IMG/VR virus record: IMGVR_UViG_3300044613_002635 | Span: 1-52,885 of that record | From: a virus | Strand: one strand, 5' to 3' | DNA: 52,885 nt | Translations under genes and position numbers: made by a program | Part shown: piece after piece, positions 4,944-10,821 of the stretch | Layout of the letters: every line of letters begins with the position of its first letter | Position numbering within the stretch: the stretch's first letter is position 1 | Notes under the pieces: model-generated | The model's input: the letters and a program-made list of their open reading frames with translations, nothing else | The model's database searches: none | What the model was told of the DNA's origin: nothing

Positions 4944-5192
4944 TCAGGTGAGCGGGATTCCGTACTTCGCCTCAAGGGCTTCCTTCAGTCCGGCGAGAAC
5001 CTTCTCGCGGTTGCCCTTCAGACCGTATTCCTTCTTGGCGAGGGCGTAGCAGGAGACGCCACGGGTGAGGCGCATCGGGGTGCCACGGGCTGCGGTCTTG
5101 ATTTCGAACTTCAGACCGTTGTAGATCATCAGTTCACGGTAGGCGCAGATCTGTGCGGGAGTGTTCAGGACGATGTCGTTGGTGGTGGTCAT
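4944..5192 (-). CDS. 82-aa protein of unknown function, leaderless start
   Basis: ATG at 5192 lies six bases after TACAAT. The N-terminus is MTTTNDIVLNTPAQICAYRE; the middle and end are basic and helical (GNREKVLAGLKEALEAKYG). No family is recognised. It is a single-gene transcript with its own promoter and terminator. Confidence 0.7.
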   Translation of the reverse strand: MTTTNDIVLNTPAQICAYRELMIYNGLKFEIKTAARGTPMRLTRGVSCYALAKKEYGLKGNREKVLAGLKEALEAKYGIPLT

Positions 5193-5198
5193 GCGTAG

Positions 5199-5227
5199 AT
5201 TGTAACACACCTTGCCGGGAAATGCAA
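5199..5227 (-). promoter_or_regulatory. Sigma70-type promoter, leaderless geometry
   Basis: On the minus strand: TTGCAT (5222-5227), 17 bases, TACAAT (5199-5204), CTACGC, ATG (5192). Confidence 0.7.
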
Positions 5228-5247
5228 CCACAAAGAAAGAAATATTT

Positions 5248-5340
5248 GGCGTCCCATAACGTCCAGGTGCGGTGGGCTACTATCACGCGCCGTCCTATAA
5301 TAAAATCAGGCAGGTCCTAGGACCTGCCTGATAGTAGCTC
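5248..5340 (-). repeat. Structured repeat element E2 with terminator hairpin
   Basis: This is the same plan as E1: inner stem ATCAGGCAGGTCC-TA-GGACCTGCCTGAT (5305-5332), followed on the minus strand by TTTTATT, then the outer repeat TGATAGTAGCC (5275-5285) and CGTTATGGGACGCC. The stem sequence differs from E1 but pairing is perfect. It abuts the stop codon of the 5339-5479 gene and probably ends that operon. Confidence 0.7.
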
Positions 5341-5479
5341 AGCCCTCGCTGGCCACTTCCCTTTTCCCCTCCCTCCTTGCCTTCCGGGGGTCTCGGCTCT
5401 TCTTGCCCCAGGTCTTGGAGCGAAGCCGGATTCCCTCCCGGAAGGCATCATGGACGAATTTACCGGGTCGGTTGTTCAT
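5339..5479 (-). CDS. 46-aa basic protein
   Basis: ATG at 5479 overlaps the upstream stop (ATGA). The protein is rich in Arg and Lys (RSKTWGKKSRDPRKARREGK), with an N-terminal MNNRPGKFVHDAFREG. It could bind nucleic acid. It is the last gene of the 6269-5339 operon. It rests on coupling and composition only. Confidence 0.55.
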   Translation of the reverse strand: MNNRPGKFVHDAFREGIRLRSKTWGKKSRDPRKARREGKREVASEG

Positions 5480-5706
5480 TGTCGTAGCGTCCTTTCTATC
5501 TTGGCCTGCAGGCTCTGTAGCGTCCTGCGTTCATCATTGGCCTCGGTGCGGAAGTCATCATGCCGCTCTTCCGTGTAGGTGTTGATTTCTAGCATCGTGT
5601 CCACGAGGCCCCGAAACACGAGGCGATCTAGGACAATCAATTCTTTCCTTGTCAAGCCCACCCCGATGGTCGGGGTGGGCTTGATCCGTTCGATGGTCGG
5701 GATCAT
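5476..5706 (-). CDS. 76-aa helical protein of unknown function
   Basis: ATG at 5706 overlaps the stop of the upstream gene (ATGA), and the stop overlaps the next ATG. The N-terminus is MIPTIERIKPTPTIGVGL; the rest is helical and charged, probably coiled coil (ERHDDFRTEANDERRTLQSL). No family is recognised. Confidence 0.65.
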   Translation of the reverse strand: MIPTIERIKPTPTIGVGLTRKELIVLDRLVFRGLVDTMLEINTYTEERHDDFRTEANDERRTLQSLQAKIERTLRQ

Positions 5707-6269
5707 TCGGCCTTCCCCCGAACGATGATCCAAAGCAGGGCCTGCAGCGTGGCGGGGGCCATGCACACGGCACCCGTCCCGGCGATGGTGCGGATCGCGT
5801 CTGCAATGGCCCGGTACTCGGTCGCGTTGGGCGCATCCTTGCCCAGTCCGGCAGCGCGGCACATCCACACATCCACCACCACCGCGTCACGGTCTCCGGC
5901 GATGGCACGGGCAAACGCGTTCGTCTTGGGGCCGCGAAGGCCGTTGAAGCCCTGCCGGACGCATCGGTCGGCAGCGTCCACGTGGGAGCGGAGGCCCTTC
6001 GGCGTGATGCCCTGCGCGTACTGGTACGCCTTCGCCTTATTGTGCGCCCACGTCACGCGGGGCGAGAACGCGGAGACAACGGACGCGGACACTTCCATGC
6101 TCCACTCGGGGCGCAGGACGCGCAGCGACTCCGCGAAGTCTCCGGCCTCGGCGTACCACTTCTGCGCGGCAGCGTAGTCGAAGAGGGTAGCCGATGCGAG
6201 GTGGCCGATGAACGCTTCGATAGCGGTGGTGCGGACGGTTTCGTAACGATTGGTGCGGGTGGTGCTCAT
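5703..6269 (-). CDS. 188-aa protein resembling a HhH-GPD-type glycosylase fold
   Basis: The start ATG 6269 lies six bases after TACAAT; the longer frame runs through element E3 and is not used. The order VSAFSPRVTWAHNKAKAY, GLRGPKTNAFARAIAGD, then AVVVDVWMCRAAGLG resembles phage and actinobacterial proteins I remember as DUF7178, with a helix-hairpin-helix glycosylase-like pattern ending in an invariant Asp (VDVW). A DNA repair or base-excision role is inference. It is the first gene of a three-gene operon. Confidence 0.6.
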   Translation of the reverse strand: MSTTRTNRYETVRTTAIEAFIGHLASATLFDYAAAQKWYAEAGDFAESLRVLRPEWSMEVSASVVSAFSPRVTWAHNKAKAYQYAQGITPKGLRSHVDAADRCVRQGFNGLRGPKTNAFARAIAGDRDAVVVDVWMCRAAGLGKDAPNATEYRAIADAIRTIAGTGAVCMAPATLQALLWIIVRGKAE

Positions 6270-6275
6270 GCGTAC

Positions 6276-6304
6276 ATTGTACCATACCATGCCGGCCATG
6301 TCAA
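6276..6304 (-). promoter_or_regulatory. Sigma70-type promoter, leaderless geometry
   Basis: On the minus strand: TTGACA (6299-6304), 17 bases, TACAAT (6276-6281), GTACGC, ATG (6269). Confidence 0.85.
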
Positions 6305-6337
6305 TGGGTGGGGGCGGAATATTATAATATTCTTTCG

Positions 6338-6430
6338 GTCCGATAACGCATCCAGGTGGGCCGGCTACTATCAGGCTCACCGCGTCCAGTCCCATAACAT
6401 CAGCGGCCTCTGAGGCCGCTGATAGTAGCC
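6338..6430 (-). repeat. Structured repeat element E3
   Basis: Outer GGCTACTATCAG (6363-6374) and TGATAGTAGCC (6420-6430) enclose the inner stem ATCAGCGGCCTC/GAGGCCGCTGAT (6399-6423, one-base centre). After the hairpin the minus strand reads GTTATGGG instead of a T run, so it is a poorer terminator than E1 or E2. The CGTTATCGGACC box is kept. Confidence 0.65.
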
Positions 6431-6439
6431 CCCACAAAC

Positions 6440-6513
6440 AACCTAGCCCCGAACGAATCGGGGCAGGGAACGAATCCTCTTCGGTTGTAACAAGCACCAC
6501 CTCGTTAGTTCGT
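6440..6513 (-). ncRNA. Candidate small noncoding RNA
   Basis: A strong promoter (TTGACT-17-TATAAT) has no ATG at +1; the transcript would start ACGAACTAA. It then has hairpin AACGAG-GTGGTG-CTTGTT and hairpin GCCCCGA/TCGGGGC (6446-6464) followed by a moderately T-rich tract, and then E3. No open frame of useful length starts near +1. Size would be about 75 bases, or about 115 if it ends in E3. Confidence 0.5.
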
Positions 6514-6519
6514 GTCCGC

Positions 6520-6548
6520 ATTATACCATGTCGTGGTGCGGAAGTCAA
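6520..6548 (-). promoter_or_regulatory. Consensus promoter for the small RNA
   Basis: On the minus strand: TTGACT (6543-6548), 17 bases, TATAAT (6520-6525), six bases GCGGAC, then ACG where other promoters here have ATG. Confidence 0.8.
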
Positions 6549-6552
6549 GCAG

Positions 6553-6589
6553 GGGGGAGAGAAAGATTTATTATTTCTTTCTCTCCCCC
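6553..6589. terminator. 14-bp hairpin, terminator of the 6599-6943 gene
   Basis: GGGGGAGAGAAAGA (6553-6566) pairs with TCTTTCTCTCCCCC (6576-6589). It lies ten bases beyond the stop of the 114-aa gene. The T run after it is poor, so efficiency is uncertain. Confidence 0.6.
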
Positions 6590-6598
6590 GTGAAATGG

Positions 6599-6943
6599 TT
6601 AGTGGTTATTCTCCGCGCACTCCGCGTCGATCCCGCAGACTTCCACCTGCGACACGCGGAAGGAACGCAGTCCGCCGCTGATGTAGTCGTAGTAGAGGAC
6701 GTTGGAGTCTGCCATGAGATCGGACTCCCAGTCACGCAGGGCCTTGACTTCTGCAGCCGTACCGTAGGCCTTGACGATGGTGGGGTTGCGGGTGCAGAGA
6801 CGGCTAGTGCGGGTACCGTCATTCTTCAGGTACTGGACGCGCACCCACCCGGAGTCAAGCGCGGTGTAGAGGAACGCGGCACGATCACGGGTGAGGGTGG
6901 GAAGGGGGAGGACGATGACGTTACGGGTGGAGGTGGTGCTCAT
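6599..6943 (-). CDS. SH3-barrel-like small phage protein (DUF2693-like, 114 aa)
   Basis: ATG at 6943 lies six bases after TACAAT. The segments WVRVQYLKNDGTRTSRLCT and NVLYYDYISGGLRSFRVSQV match the 'KKDGT.R ... D...g.rsFr...v' pattern of the family and align with the 3834-4130 protein. It has its own promoter and hairpin. The function is unknown. Confidence 0.7.
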   Translation of the reverse strand: MSTTSTRNVIVLPLPTLTRDRAAFLYTALDSGWVRVQYLKNDGTRTSRLCTRNPTIVKAYGTAAEVKALRDWESDLMADSNVLYYDYISGGLRSFRVSQVEVCGIDAECAENNH

Positions 6944-6949
6944 GCGTAC

Positions 6950-6978
6950 ATTGTAACCGATGGCAGGAGGAAAGTCAA
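6950..6978 (-). promoter_or_regulatory. Sigma70-type promoter, leaderless geometry
   Basis: On the minus strand: TTGACT (6973-6978), 17 bases, TACAAT (6950-6955), GTACGC, ATG (6943). Confidence 0.8.
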
Positions 6979-7014
6979 GTGCAGGAGGAAAGAAATTTAT
7001 TTATTCTAGTGGGC

Positions 7015-7043
7015 TTGACATGCGCGGCTAACTATGATACCAT
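7015..7043 (+). promoter_or_regulatory. Sigma70-type promoter, leaderless geometry
   Basis: TTGACA (7015-7020), 17 bases, TACCAT (7038-7043), ACACGC, ATG (7050). It is divergent from the 6943 gene. Confidence 0.8.
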
Positions 7044-7049
7044 ACACGC

Positions 7050-7316
7050 ATGAGCACCCCCACCACCAACCACGAACACGAACACTTCCCCTGTGACTGC
7101 CACCGCCCCGAGCACGCCTACACGGACTCACTGTGCCCGATGTGCGAGGAGCAGCGGGAGCGCGAGCAGGAGGCCAAGCGCGAGGCGCGCAAGCAGCACG
7201 ATGATGAGTACGCAGCAGATAACTCCGCGTTCATCGATGCGGCGAGCCGGATGAGCCGCGAAGACTGGGACGCCGATAACGACTGGCTAGCCAGCGCAGG
7301 ATGGGGCGAGATGTGA
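7050..7316 (+). CDS. 88-aa acidic Cys/His protein, probable zinc-binding
   Basis: ATG at 7050 lies at predicted +1. The N-terminal third has a Cys/His cluster (HEHEHFPCDCHRPEH ... CPMCEEQ) that could hold one zinc. A highly charged helix follows (REREQEAKREARKQHDDEY), then an acidic Trp-rich tail. The N-terminus MSTPTT resembles the MSTT starts of three other leaderless genes nearby. The function is unknown; it could be a small early regulator. Confidence 0.7.
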   Translation: MSTPTTNHEHEHFPCDCHRPEHAYTDSLCPMCEEQREREQEAKREARKQHDDEYAADNSAFIDAASRMSREDWDADNDWLASAGWGEM

Positions 7317-7355
7317 GCCCTATGGGAAGCCCGTGACCTGCAATGCCTAGCCAAC

Positions 7356-7388
7356 CTGCCGGCCCCCTCTGAGGGGGCCGGCAGTGTT
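7356..7388 (+). terminator. Intrinsic terminator after the 7050 gene
   Basis: CTGCCGGCCCCCTC, centre T, GAGGGGGCCGGCAG, then TGTTATT on the + strand. Confidence 0.8.
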
Positions 7389-7413
7389 ATTGAAGAAATT
7401 TCTACCATGCAGG

Positions 7414-7442
7414 TTGCAATGCGCGGCCTGGTGTGGTATCAT
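7414..7442 (+). promoter_or_regulatory. Sigma70-type promoter, leaderless geometry
   Basis: TTGCAA (7414-7419), 17 bases, TATCAT (7437-7442), ACCTGC, ATG (7449). The spacer begins TGCGCGGC, as in the 7015 promoter. Confidence 0.75.
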
Positions 7443-7448
7443 ACCTGC

Positions 7449-7670
7449 ATGAGCACCACTCAGAACAACACGGCTGAAACCTCCCGCCCCTGCTGCTGCG
7501 TTTGCGGCGCTGATCACGTGGACGATGACGTTCGCGCAACCGAGTACGGTACGCTGTGCGTCATGTGCGTGGACGATGTGCGCGCAGACATGGCATGGGA
7601 CGCGCATGAGCGCGCCATGGGCTACGAAGGCGACGACGACCCCTACTGGGAGCAGCATGCGGAGGGCTAA
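7449..7670 (+). CDS. 73-aa zinc-ribbon-like protein
   Basis: ATG at 7449 lies at predicted +1. Two Cys pairs (CCCVCGADH and CVMCVDD, about 30 residues apart) give a treble-clef or zinc-ribbon pattern. The tail is acidic (GYEGDDDPYWEQHAEG). Its neighbour at 7050 is similar in size and style and has the same promoter spacer start, so the two may be distant relatives. The function is unknown. Confidence 0.7.
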   Translation: MSTTQNNTAETSRPCCCVCGADHVDDDVRATEYGTLCVMCVDDVRADMAWDAHERAMGYEGDDDPYWEQHAEG

Positions 7671-7685
7671 CCTCCCAGCCCACCA

Positions 7686-7722
7686 GATGCCCCCCGCGAA
7701 GCGGGGGGCATCTTTATTATTG
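7686..7722 (+). terminator. Intrinsic terminator after the 7449 gene
   Basis: GATGCCCCCCGC, loop GAA, GCGGGGGGCATC, then TTTATTATT. Confidence 0.88.
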
Positions 7723-7960
7723 AAGAATTAACATAGGTGGGGGGTTGGCGGTGTCCAAACAGTGTAACGGGTCCCATATAGGATTCCGGTTATCGGAACG
7801 GCTAGCTCCCCCCTTCTCTCAAAATTCTCTAAAATTCTCAAAATACCTCATATGCCATAAAAAATTTTCGGCACCCCCTATCGCCAAAAACCTCATATGC
7901 CATAAAAAAATTTGGGCCCCAAAAGGAGCCCAAAAGTTTATCTAAAAATTTTAAGTAAAA
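7723..7960. other. Gene-free junction between GC-rich and AT-rich halves
   Basis: No convincing gene is seen. The first 110 bases are GC-rich with a G run, a TTCCG/CGGAA hairpin and a C run. From about 7820 the sequence becomes AT-rich. It contains CAAAATTCTCTAAAATTCTC-type direct repeats and two copies of CCTCATATGCCATAAAAAA (7850 and 7891). A third version, CCTTATATGCCATAAAA, lies at 8845. Confidence 0.6.
7904..7936 (-). terminator. Terminator for the 7961-8827 gene
   Basis: On the minus strand TTTTGGGCTCC, TTTT, GGGGCCCAAA, then a run of seven T. The same terminator is duplicated at 8858-8890. Confidence 0.75.
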
Positions 7961-8827
7961 TTATTTTTTAGGAGCAATACTTTGCATCAGTCTTCTTGCC
8001 ACATTTTGTCTAATTTGATCCATTGGTGTTGTTTTGGTAAATGGATTCCAATCTTGTTCTGCATCTGAACGTTCAATTTCTGAACGTACTGCTCTGACAG
8101 CTGCTGGAGATATATCTGATGCGGCACCTGCTTGAGTAATATTTCCACTGCTATATGGAAGTCCTGCTTGATTATTTGTTGGATATCCGCCTTGATCGAA
8201 ATCACCCAATTGTGTTCTTTTTTCAGAATATCTTGTACCTTGTCTTGCAGAGAGTTCTCTCTGTGCTTGTTTTTGCGCCGCCAAATCAAGTTCCTTACTG
8301 ATTAAAAGATCTCCTTGTCTTTTATAATCAACTTCGCGGAAAGGTCCTTGTACGTCGTGTGCCTGAACATGCATTCTTCCAAGATTTGCTGGTTTGGATG
8401 CAGCATCATCGATATATGGCATTTTTTCAGTTGTGCCAGGTAAAGTTAATGAACCTCGCTCTGTTCCTATTAAAGTTGATTTTACCTTTCCTGTACTTGG
8501 ATCTACATCACCGCTTCTATAAACACCTACATTACCAGCAGAATTTCTTCCTACTACTCTAGATGGTGCAGGTTCTTCCATATCTCCTAAAGTAGAATAA
8601 TCTTGATCTCTTGGAAGTACTCTTGGATCTTCTTGCATTTCAGGACTGCCCGCAGCACCAACTGAAACATATTTTTCTTCTTCTGGTGTTAGATTGACAT
8701 TACTTGGAACTGATAAACGCCCTCCAGCAGTGTATACTGTTCTGGAGTTTTCTTTATTTTGAGCTTCTAAAATTTGTTTAGCAGCGTCTTGAAGATTGTT
8801 GGAGAAAAATTGGTAGTCTTTAAACAT
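7961..8827 (-). CDS. 288-aa predicted capsid-internal protein
   Basis: The start is ATG 8827 (MFKDYQFFSNNLQDAAKQ), placed exactly five bases after TATAAATA. The N-terminal 21 residues form an amphipathic leader ending in ILE before AQNKEN, matching the gp21 protease rule (L/I)-x-E. The rest is polar, Gly/Pro/Asp-rich and repeat-poor (PGTTEKMPYIDDAASKPAN), with no known enzyme motif. Together with 8918, 9587, 10260 and 14324 it forms a set of proteins with cleavable leaders. I infer that it is packaged in the head, as T4 internal proteins are. Confidence 0.65.
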   Translation of the reverse strand: MFKDYQFFSNNLQDAAKQILEAQNKENSRTVYTAGGRLSVPSNVNLTPEEEKYVSVGAAGSPEMQEDPRVLPRDQDYSTLGDMEEPAPSRVVGRNSAGNVGVYRSGDVDPSTGKVKSTLIGTERGSLTLPGTTEKMPYIDDAASKPANLGRMHVQAHDVQGPFREVDYKRQGDLLISKELDLAAQKQAQRELSARQGTRYSEKRTQLGDFDQGGYPTNNQAGLPYSSGNITQAGAASDISPAAVRAVRSEIERSDAEQDWNPFTKTTPMDQIRQNVARRLMQSIAPKK

Positions 8828-8832
8828 GGAAA

Positions 8833-8840
8833 TATTTATA
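8833..8840 (-). promoter_or_regulatory. T4-type late promoter, leaderless geometry
   Basis: TATAAATA on the minus strand, TTTCC, ATG (8827). Confidence 0.75.
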
Positions 8841-8857
8841 AAAACCTTATATGCCAT

Positions 8858-8890
8858 AAAAAAAATTTGGGCCCCAAAAGGAGCCCAAAA
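8858..8890 (-). terminator. Terminator for the 8918-9274 gene (duplicate of 7904)
   Basis: On the minus strand TTTTGGGCTCC, TTTT, GGGGCCCAAA, run of T. About 40 bases around it match the 7891-7940 region almost exactly, including the ATATGCCATAAAA part. Confidence 0.75.
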
Positions 8891-8917
8891 GTTTATGATA
8901 AAATTTTTAAGTTATTT

Positions 8918-9274
8918 TTATGCTCTGCGGATTTCGCTCTTGTTGACCTTAATGGCTTTCCCGGTCGTATAGATGTTATTTTTATCAGCATCACCACTGG
9001 CTAGTTCTTGTGCATGATGAATTTCAGTCTGTTTAGATTCTCCGGGAATTGCGCGTCCTGGTTCAATATCGACTTGTCTGCCACGCTTTGCACCCTTGCC
9101 TTTGGCAAGACGGCCTTGAAGAGTTGGAATATCTTCACCCTCTTCTCTTTCTGCGTCATCAATGATTACATCTTCAGTTTTTCTTTGAGCTTCTAAAATT
9201 GCTTGATTTAAAAAATTGACTTTTTCTTGAAGTTGCTCAGATAGGTTCTTGTAATAGTTGGTTAGGTAATTCAT
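8918..9274 (-). CDS. 118-aa predicted capsid-internal protein
   Basis: ATG 9274 lies five bases after TATAAATA. It begins MNYLTNYYKNLSEQLQEK; the first 17 residues are identical to those of the 9587-10258 protein, while the remaining parts share nothing obvious. LQE at 15-17 fits gp21 cleavage. The predicted mature part is charged and flexible (GRLAKGKGAKRGRQ; HHAQELASGDADKN). A common leader on different cargo is what a capsid-targeting signal should look like. Confidence 0.65.
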   Translation of the reverse strand: MNYLTNYYKNLSEQLQEKVNFLNQAILEAQRKTEDVIIDDAEREEGEDIPTLQGRLAKGKGAKRGRQVDIEPGRAIPGESKQTEIHHAQELASGDADKNNIYTTGKAIKVNKSEIRRA

Positions 9275-9279
9275 AAAAA

Positions 9280-9287
9280 TATTTATA
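9280..9287 (-). promoter_or_regulatory. T4-type late promoter, leaderless geometry
   Basis: TATAAATA on the minus strand, TTTTT, ATG (9274). Confidence 0.78.
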
Positions 9288-9320
9288 AAACCGAAAAAAC
9301 GGAGGGGGGTGATGAGTGGC

Positions 9321-9327
9321 CTAAATA
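9321..9327 (+). promoter_or_regulatory. Late promoter CTAAATA of the 9346 gene
   Basis: CTAAATA followed by a short leader with TAAGGAG before ATG 9346, so this late gene does use a Shine-Dalgarno site. Confidence 0.6.
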
Positions 9328-9345
9328 ATCTTTTAAGGAGATACT

Positions 9346-9507
9346 ATGTTAGATAAGATTAAGAATTTTGTGAAGTCTGTTTCGTCCACTACTTGGTTGG
9401 TCATTGCTGTCGGGGTTCTCGCTGCAATCCTTTTAACTTGGGTCAGCAACCACGCTAAGGCACCCGAAGCCGTTCCAGCAGCTGAGAAGGCTCCTGCGGC
9501 TAAGTGA
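9346..9507 (+). CDS. 53-aa single-pass membrane protein
   Basis: TAAGGAG precedes ATG 9346. The N-terminus is basic (MLDKIKNFVKSV), one hydrophobic span covers about 17-34 (WLVIAVGVLAAILLTWV), and the tail is Ala/Pro/Glu-rich (KAPEAVPAAEKAPAAK). Late promoter, size and topology would suit a holin, spanin or other envelope peptide, but there is no sequence proof. Its GC content is higher than its neighbours. It is flanked by a terminator. Confidence 0.65.
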   Translation: MLDKIKNFVKSVSSTTWLVIAVGVLAAILLTWVSNHAKAPEAVPAAEKAPAAK

Positions 9508-9533
9508 GCCTATAAGTCATTCTAGGGCATGAA

Positions 9534-9566
9534 AAAGGGATCCAATTTCTGGATCCCTTTCTTTTT
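9534..9566. terminator. Bidirectional terminator
   Basis: AAAGGGATCC, AATTTCT, GGATCCCTTT followed by CTTTTT on the + strand and by TTTTTC on the minus strand. It lies between the convergent genes 9346 (+) and 9587 (-). Confidence 0.85.
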
Positions 9567-9586
9567 GTAAAATTTTGTATTAAGTT

Positions 9587-10258
9587 TTAAGACATTCTGT
9601 TATCAAATGGTGTCATTCCAAACTTTTTTCTTTGTTCTGGAGTTTGTGGAATGATACCGTATTCTTCTTTGTTTTTATCTAAAAGGTTTGGAAACTTATC
9701 TTTGAGTACTGGACTTGGTTTTGGATATGGAATTGAACCACCACCAATATTTGGTCTCATTTTTGGTTTTGGAAAAGATTCGCTACCAATCAATCTTCCG
9801 TCTGGCAGTTGTTTGGTTCTGCGGATTGGCTCCCTTACCATGTCCTGTGGAATGCCTCCTTGATCTGCCGCGGTTTGTCTCATTGCAAATATATCGTCGT
9901 CAGTTTCTGTGGCAAGTTCTCCTCTTTCAGAATATGGCATTGGAGCAGAAGTTTCTTTTGTTTCTTGTGAACGAATTAGTTCTTTTGTGGATTTAATAGG
10001 AACGAAGCCTGCTTCTCCTCTACGTGGTTTGGTTGATAACAACTGTTTGATATTACCTTCAGTGTTAGAATCTTCTTCTTTTTCTAACTTTTTCATCGAT
10101 TGACCAAGAGATTGAGCAAGAGTTAGTTTTGCTTTTTGATCCATTTTAGAACGTTCCATACCGGGAGCATAATATTCATTTAATGCAACTTGTAGTTGAT
10201 TTACCCGCTCTTGAAGTTGCTCGGATAGATTCTTGTAATAGTTGGTTAGGTAATTCAT
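9587..10258 (-). CDS. 223-aa predicted capsid-internal protein
   Basis: It begins MNYLTNYYKNLSEQLQER, with the same leader as the 8918-9274 protein and LQE as possible gp21 cut. The mature part is polar, basic and Pro/Gly-rich (MRPNIGGGSIPYPKPSPVL), with no enzyme motif seen. ATG 10258 lies just after the TAA of the upstream gene, so it is probably cotranscribed and coupled with it. Packaging in the head is inferred from the leader. Confidence 0.65.
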   Translation of the reverse strand: MNYLTNYYKNLSEQLQERVNQLQVALNEYYAPGMERSKMDQKAKLTLAQSLGQSMKKLEKEEDSNTEGNIKQLLSTKPRRGEAGFVPIKSTKELIRSQETKETSAPMPYSERGELATETDDDIFAMRQTAADQGGIPQDMVREPIRRTKQLPDGRLIGSESFPKPKMRPNIGGGSIPYPKPSPVLKDKFPNLLDKNKEEYGIIPQTPEQRKKFGMTPFDNRMS

Positions 10259-10259
10259 T

Positions 10260-10799
10260 TTAGTTCTTTCTTCCTTGTTTGAAGAAACTAGCAGCCATTT
10301 CTGCTGGAGTAGGGAATAACTTGCTGCCTCTCAATATTGGTTGCTGACGGATTGCAGCGGCTCTGGGATCGGTTCCCATGCTTCTTATTGCTGCGTCTGT
10401 TTTGACTTCTAGGGCGCTTCCTGTAGTGTCTGCGTCCATTGGGCTGTCCGAAGCATCAGGAGACATATCAACATTCCTTCCAGTAGCAATAGCCTTTCTC
10501 ATGTCAGAGATGTCGGCCATTCCTTCTTCTGGGAAATCGGTGCCATAGACACCCTTGTATCTTTCCTTGGCAGCACGGTTGGCGGCTCTTGCAGCCTCTA
10601 CCTTTTCGCTTCCGGGAGAAGGCATGCCGGTGTCCTTGATGTCAGCAGCAACACGAATAAGAGATGGATCTTTGGATCCCTCAATATTCTTTAGCAAAGA
10701 TGCACGCTTTGCTGCGGCTTCTGGGCTTCTGCCTCTGGCGAGCATTTGCTCTGGGCTATAAATTTCTGCTTCTTGTAAATATTCCTTGAATGATTTCAT
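10260..10799 (-). CDS. 179-aa predicted capsid-internal protein with T4 Ip-like leader
   Basis: The start ATG 10799 lies five bases after TATAAATA. The leader MKSFKEYLQE-A closely matches the T4 internal-protein leader as I recall it (MKTYQEFIAE-A), including the (L/I)-x-E cut. The mature part is Ala/Arg-rich and helical (SPEAAAKRASLLKNIEG; KVEAARAANRAAKERYKG) and could bind DNA. No enzyme motif is visible. It would be cut by gp21 during head maturation and perhaps injected with the DNA. Confidence 0.7.
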   Translation of the reverse strand: MKSFKEYLQEAEIYSPEQMLARGRSPEAAAKRASLLKNIEGSKDPSLIRVAADIKDTGMPSPGSEKVEAARAANRAAKERYKGVYGTDFPEEGMADISDMRKAIATGRNVDMSPDASDSPMDADTTGSALEVKTDAAIRSMGTDPRAAAIRQQPILRGSKLFPTPAEMAASFFKQGRKN

Positions 10800-10804
10800 A
10801 AAAA

Positions 10805-10816
10805 TATTTATAAATA
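10805..10816. promoter_or_regulatory. Palindromic bidirectional late promoter
   Basis: TATTTATAAATA reads TATAAATA on both strands (overlap of four bases). Minus: five bases then ATG 10799. Plus: TTTCC then ATG 10822. Both start codons lie at predicted +1. Confidence 0.75.
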
Positions 10817-10821
10817 TTTCC

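Noticed and set aside
4145-4951. Long plus-strand open frame opposite the 4208 and 4616 genes
   Set aside because: It is a shadow frame in GC-rich sequence. The minus-strand genes have promoters, Shine-Dalgarno sites and hairpins in the right places, and this frame crosses two of those hairpins and a promoter.
5476-5914. Overlapping minus-strand frames inside the 5703-6269 gene
   Set aside because: They are Arg/His/Pro-rich shadow frames. Only the part from ATG 5706 has coupling to its neighbours and a normal composition.
6426-6513. A tRNA in the small-RNA region because of GATTCGTTC-type sequences
   Set aside because: No acceptor stem, anticodon arm or proper T arm can be formed on either strand.
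6270-6548. N-terminal extension of the 5703-6269 protein through to 6548
   Set aside because: The frame passes through element E3 and the promoter. The ATG at 6269 sits six bases after TACAAT, like the other genes.
7820-7960. CRISPR-like repeats
   Set aside because: Only two or three copies with irregular spacing, associated with a terminator module; no array structure.
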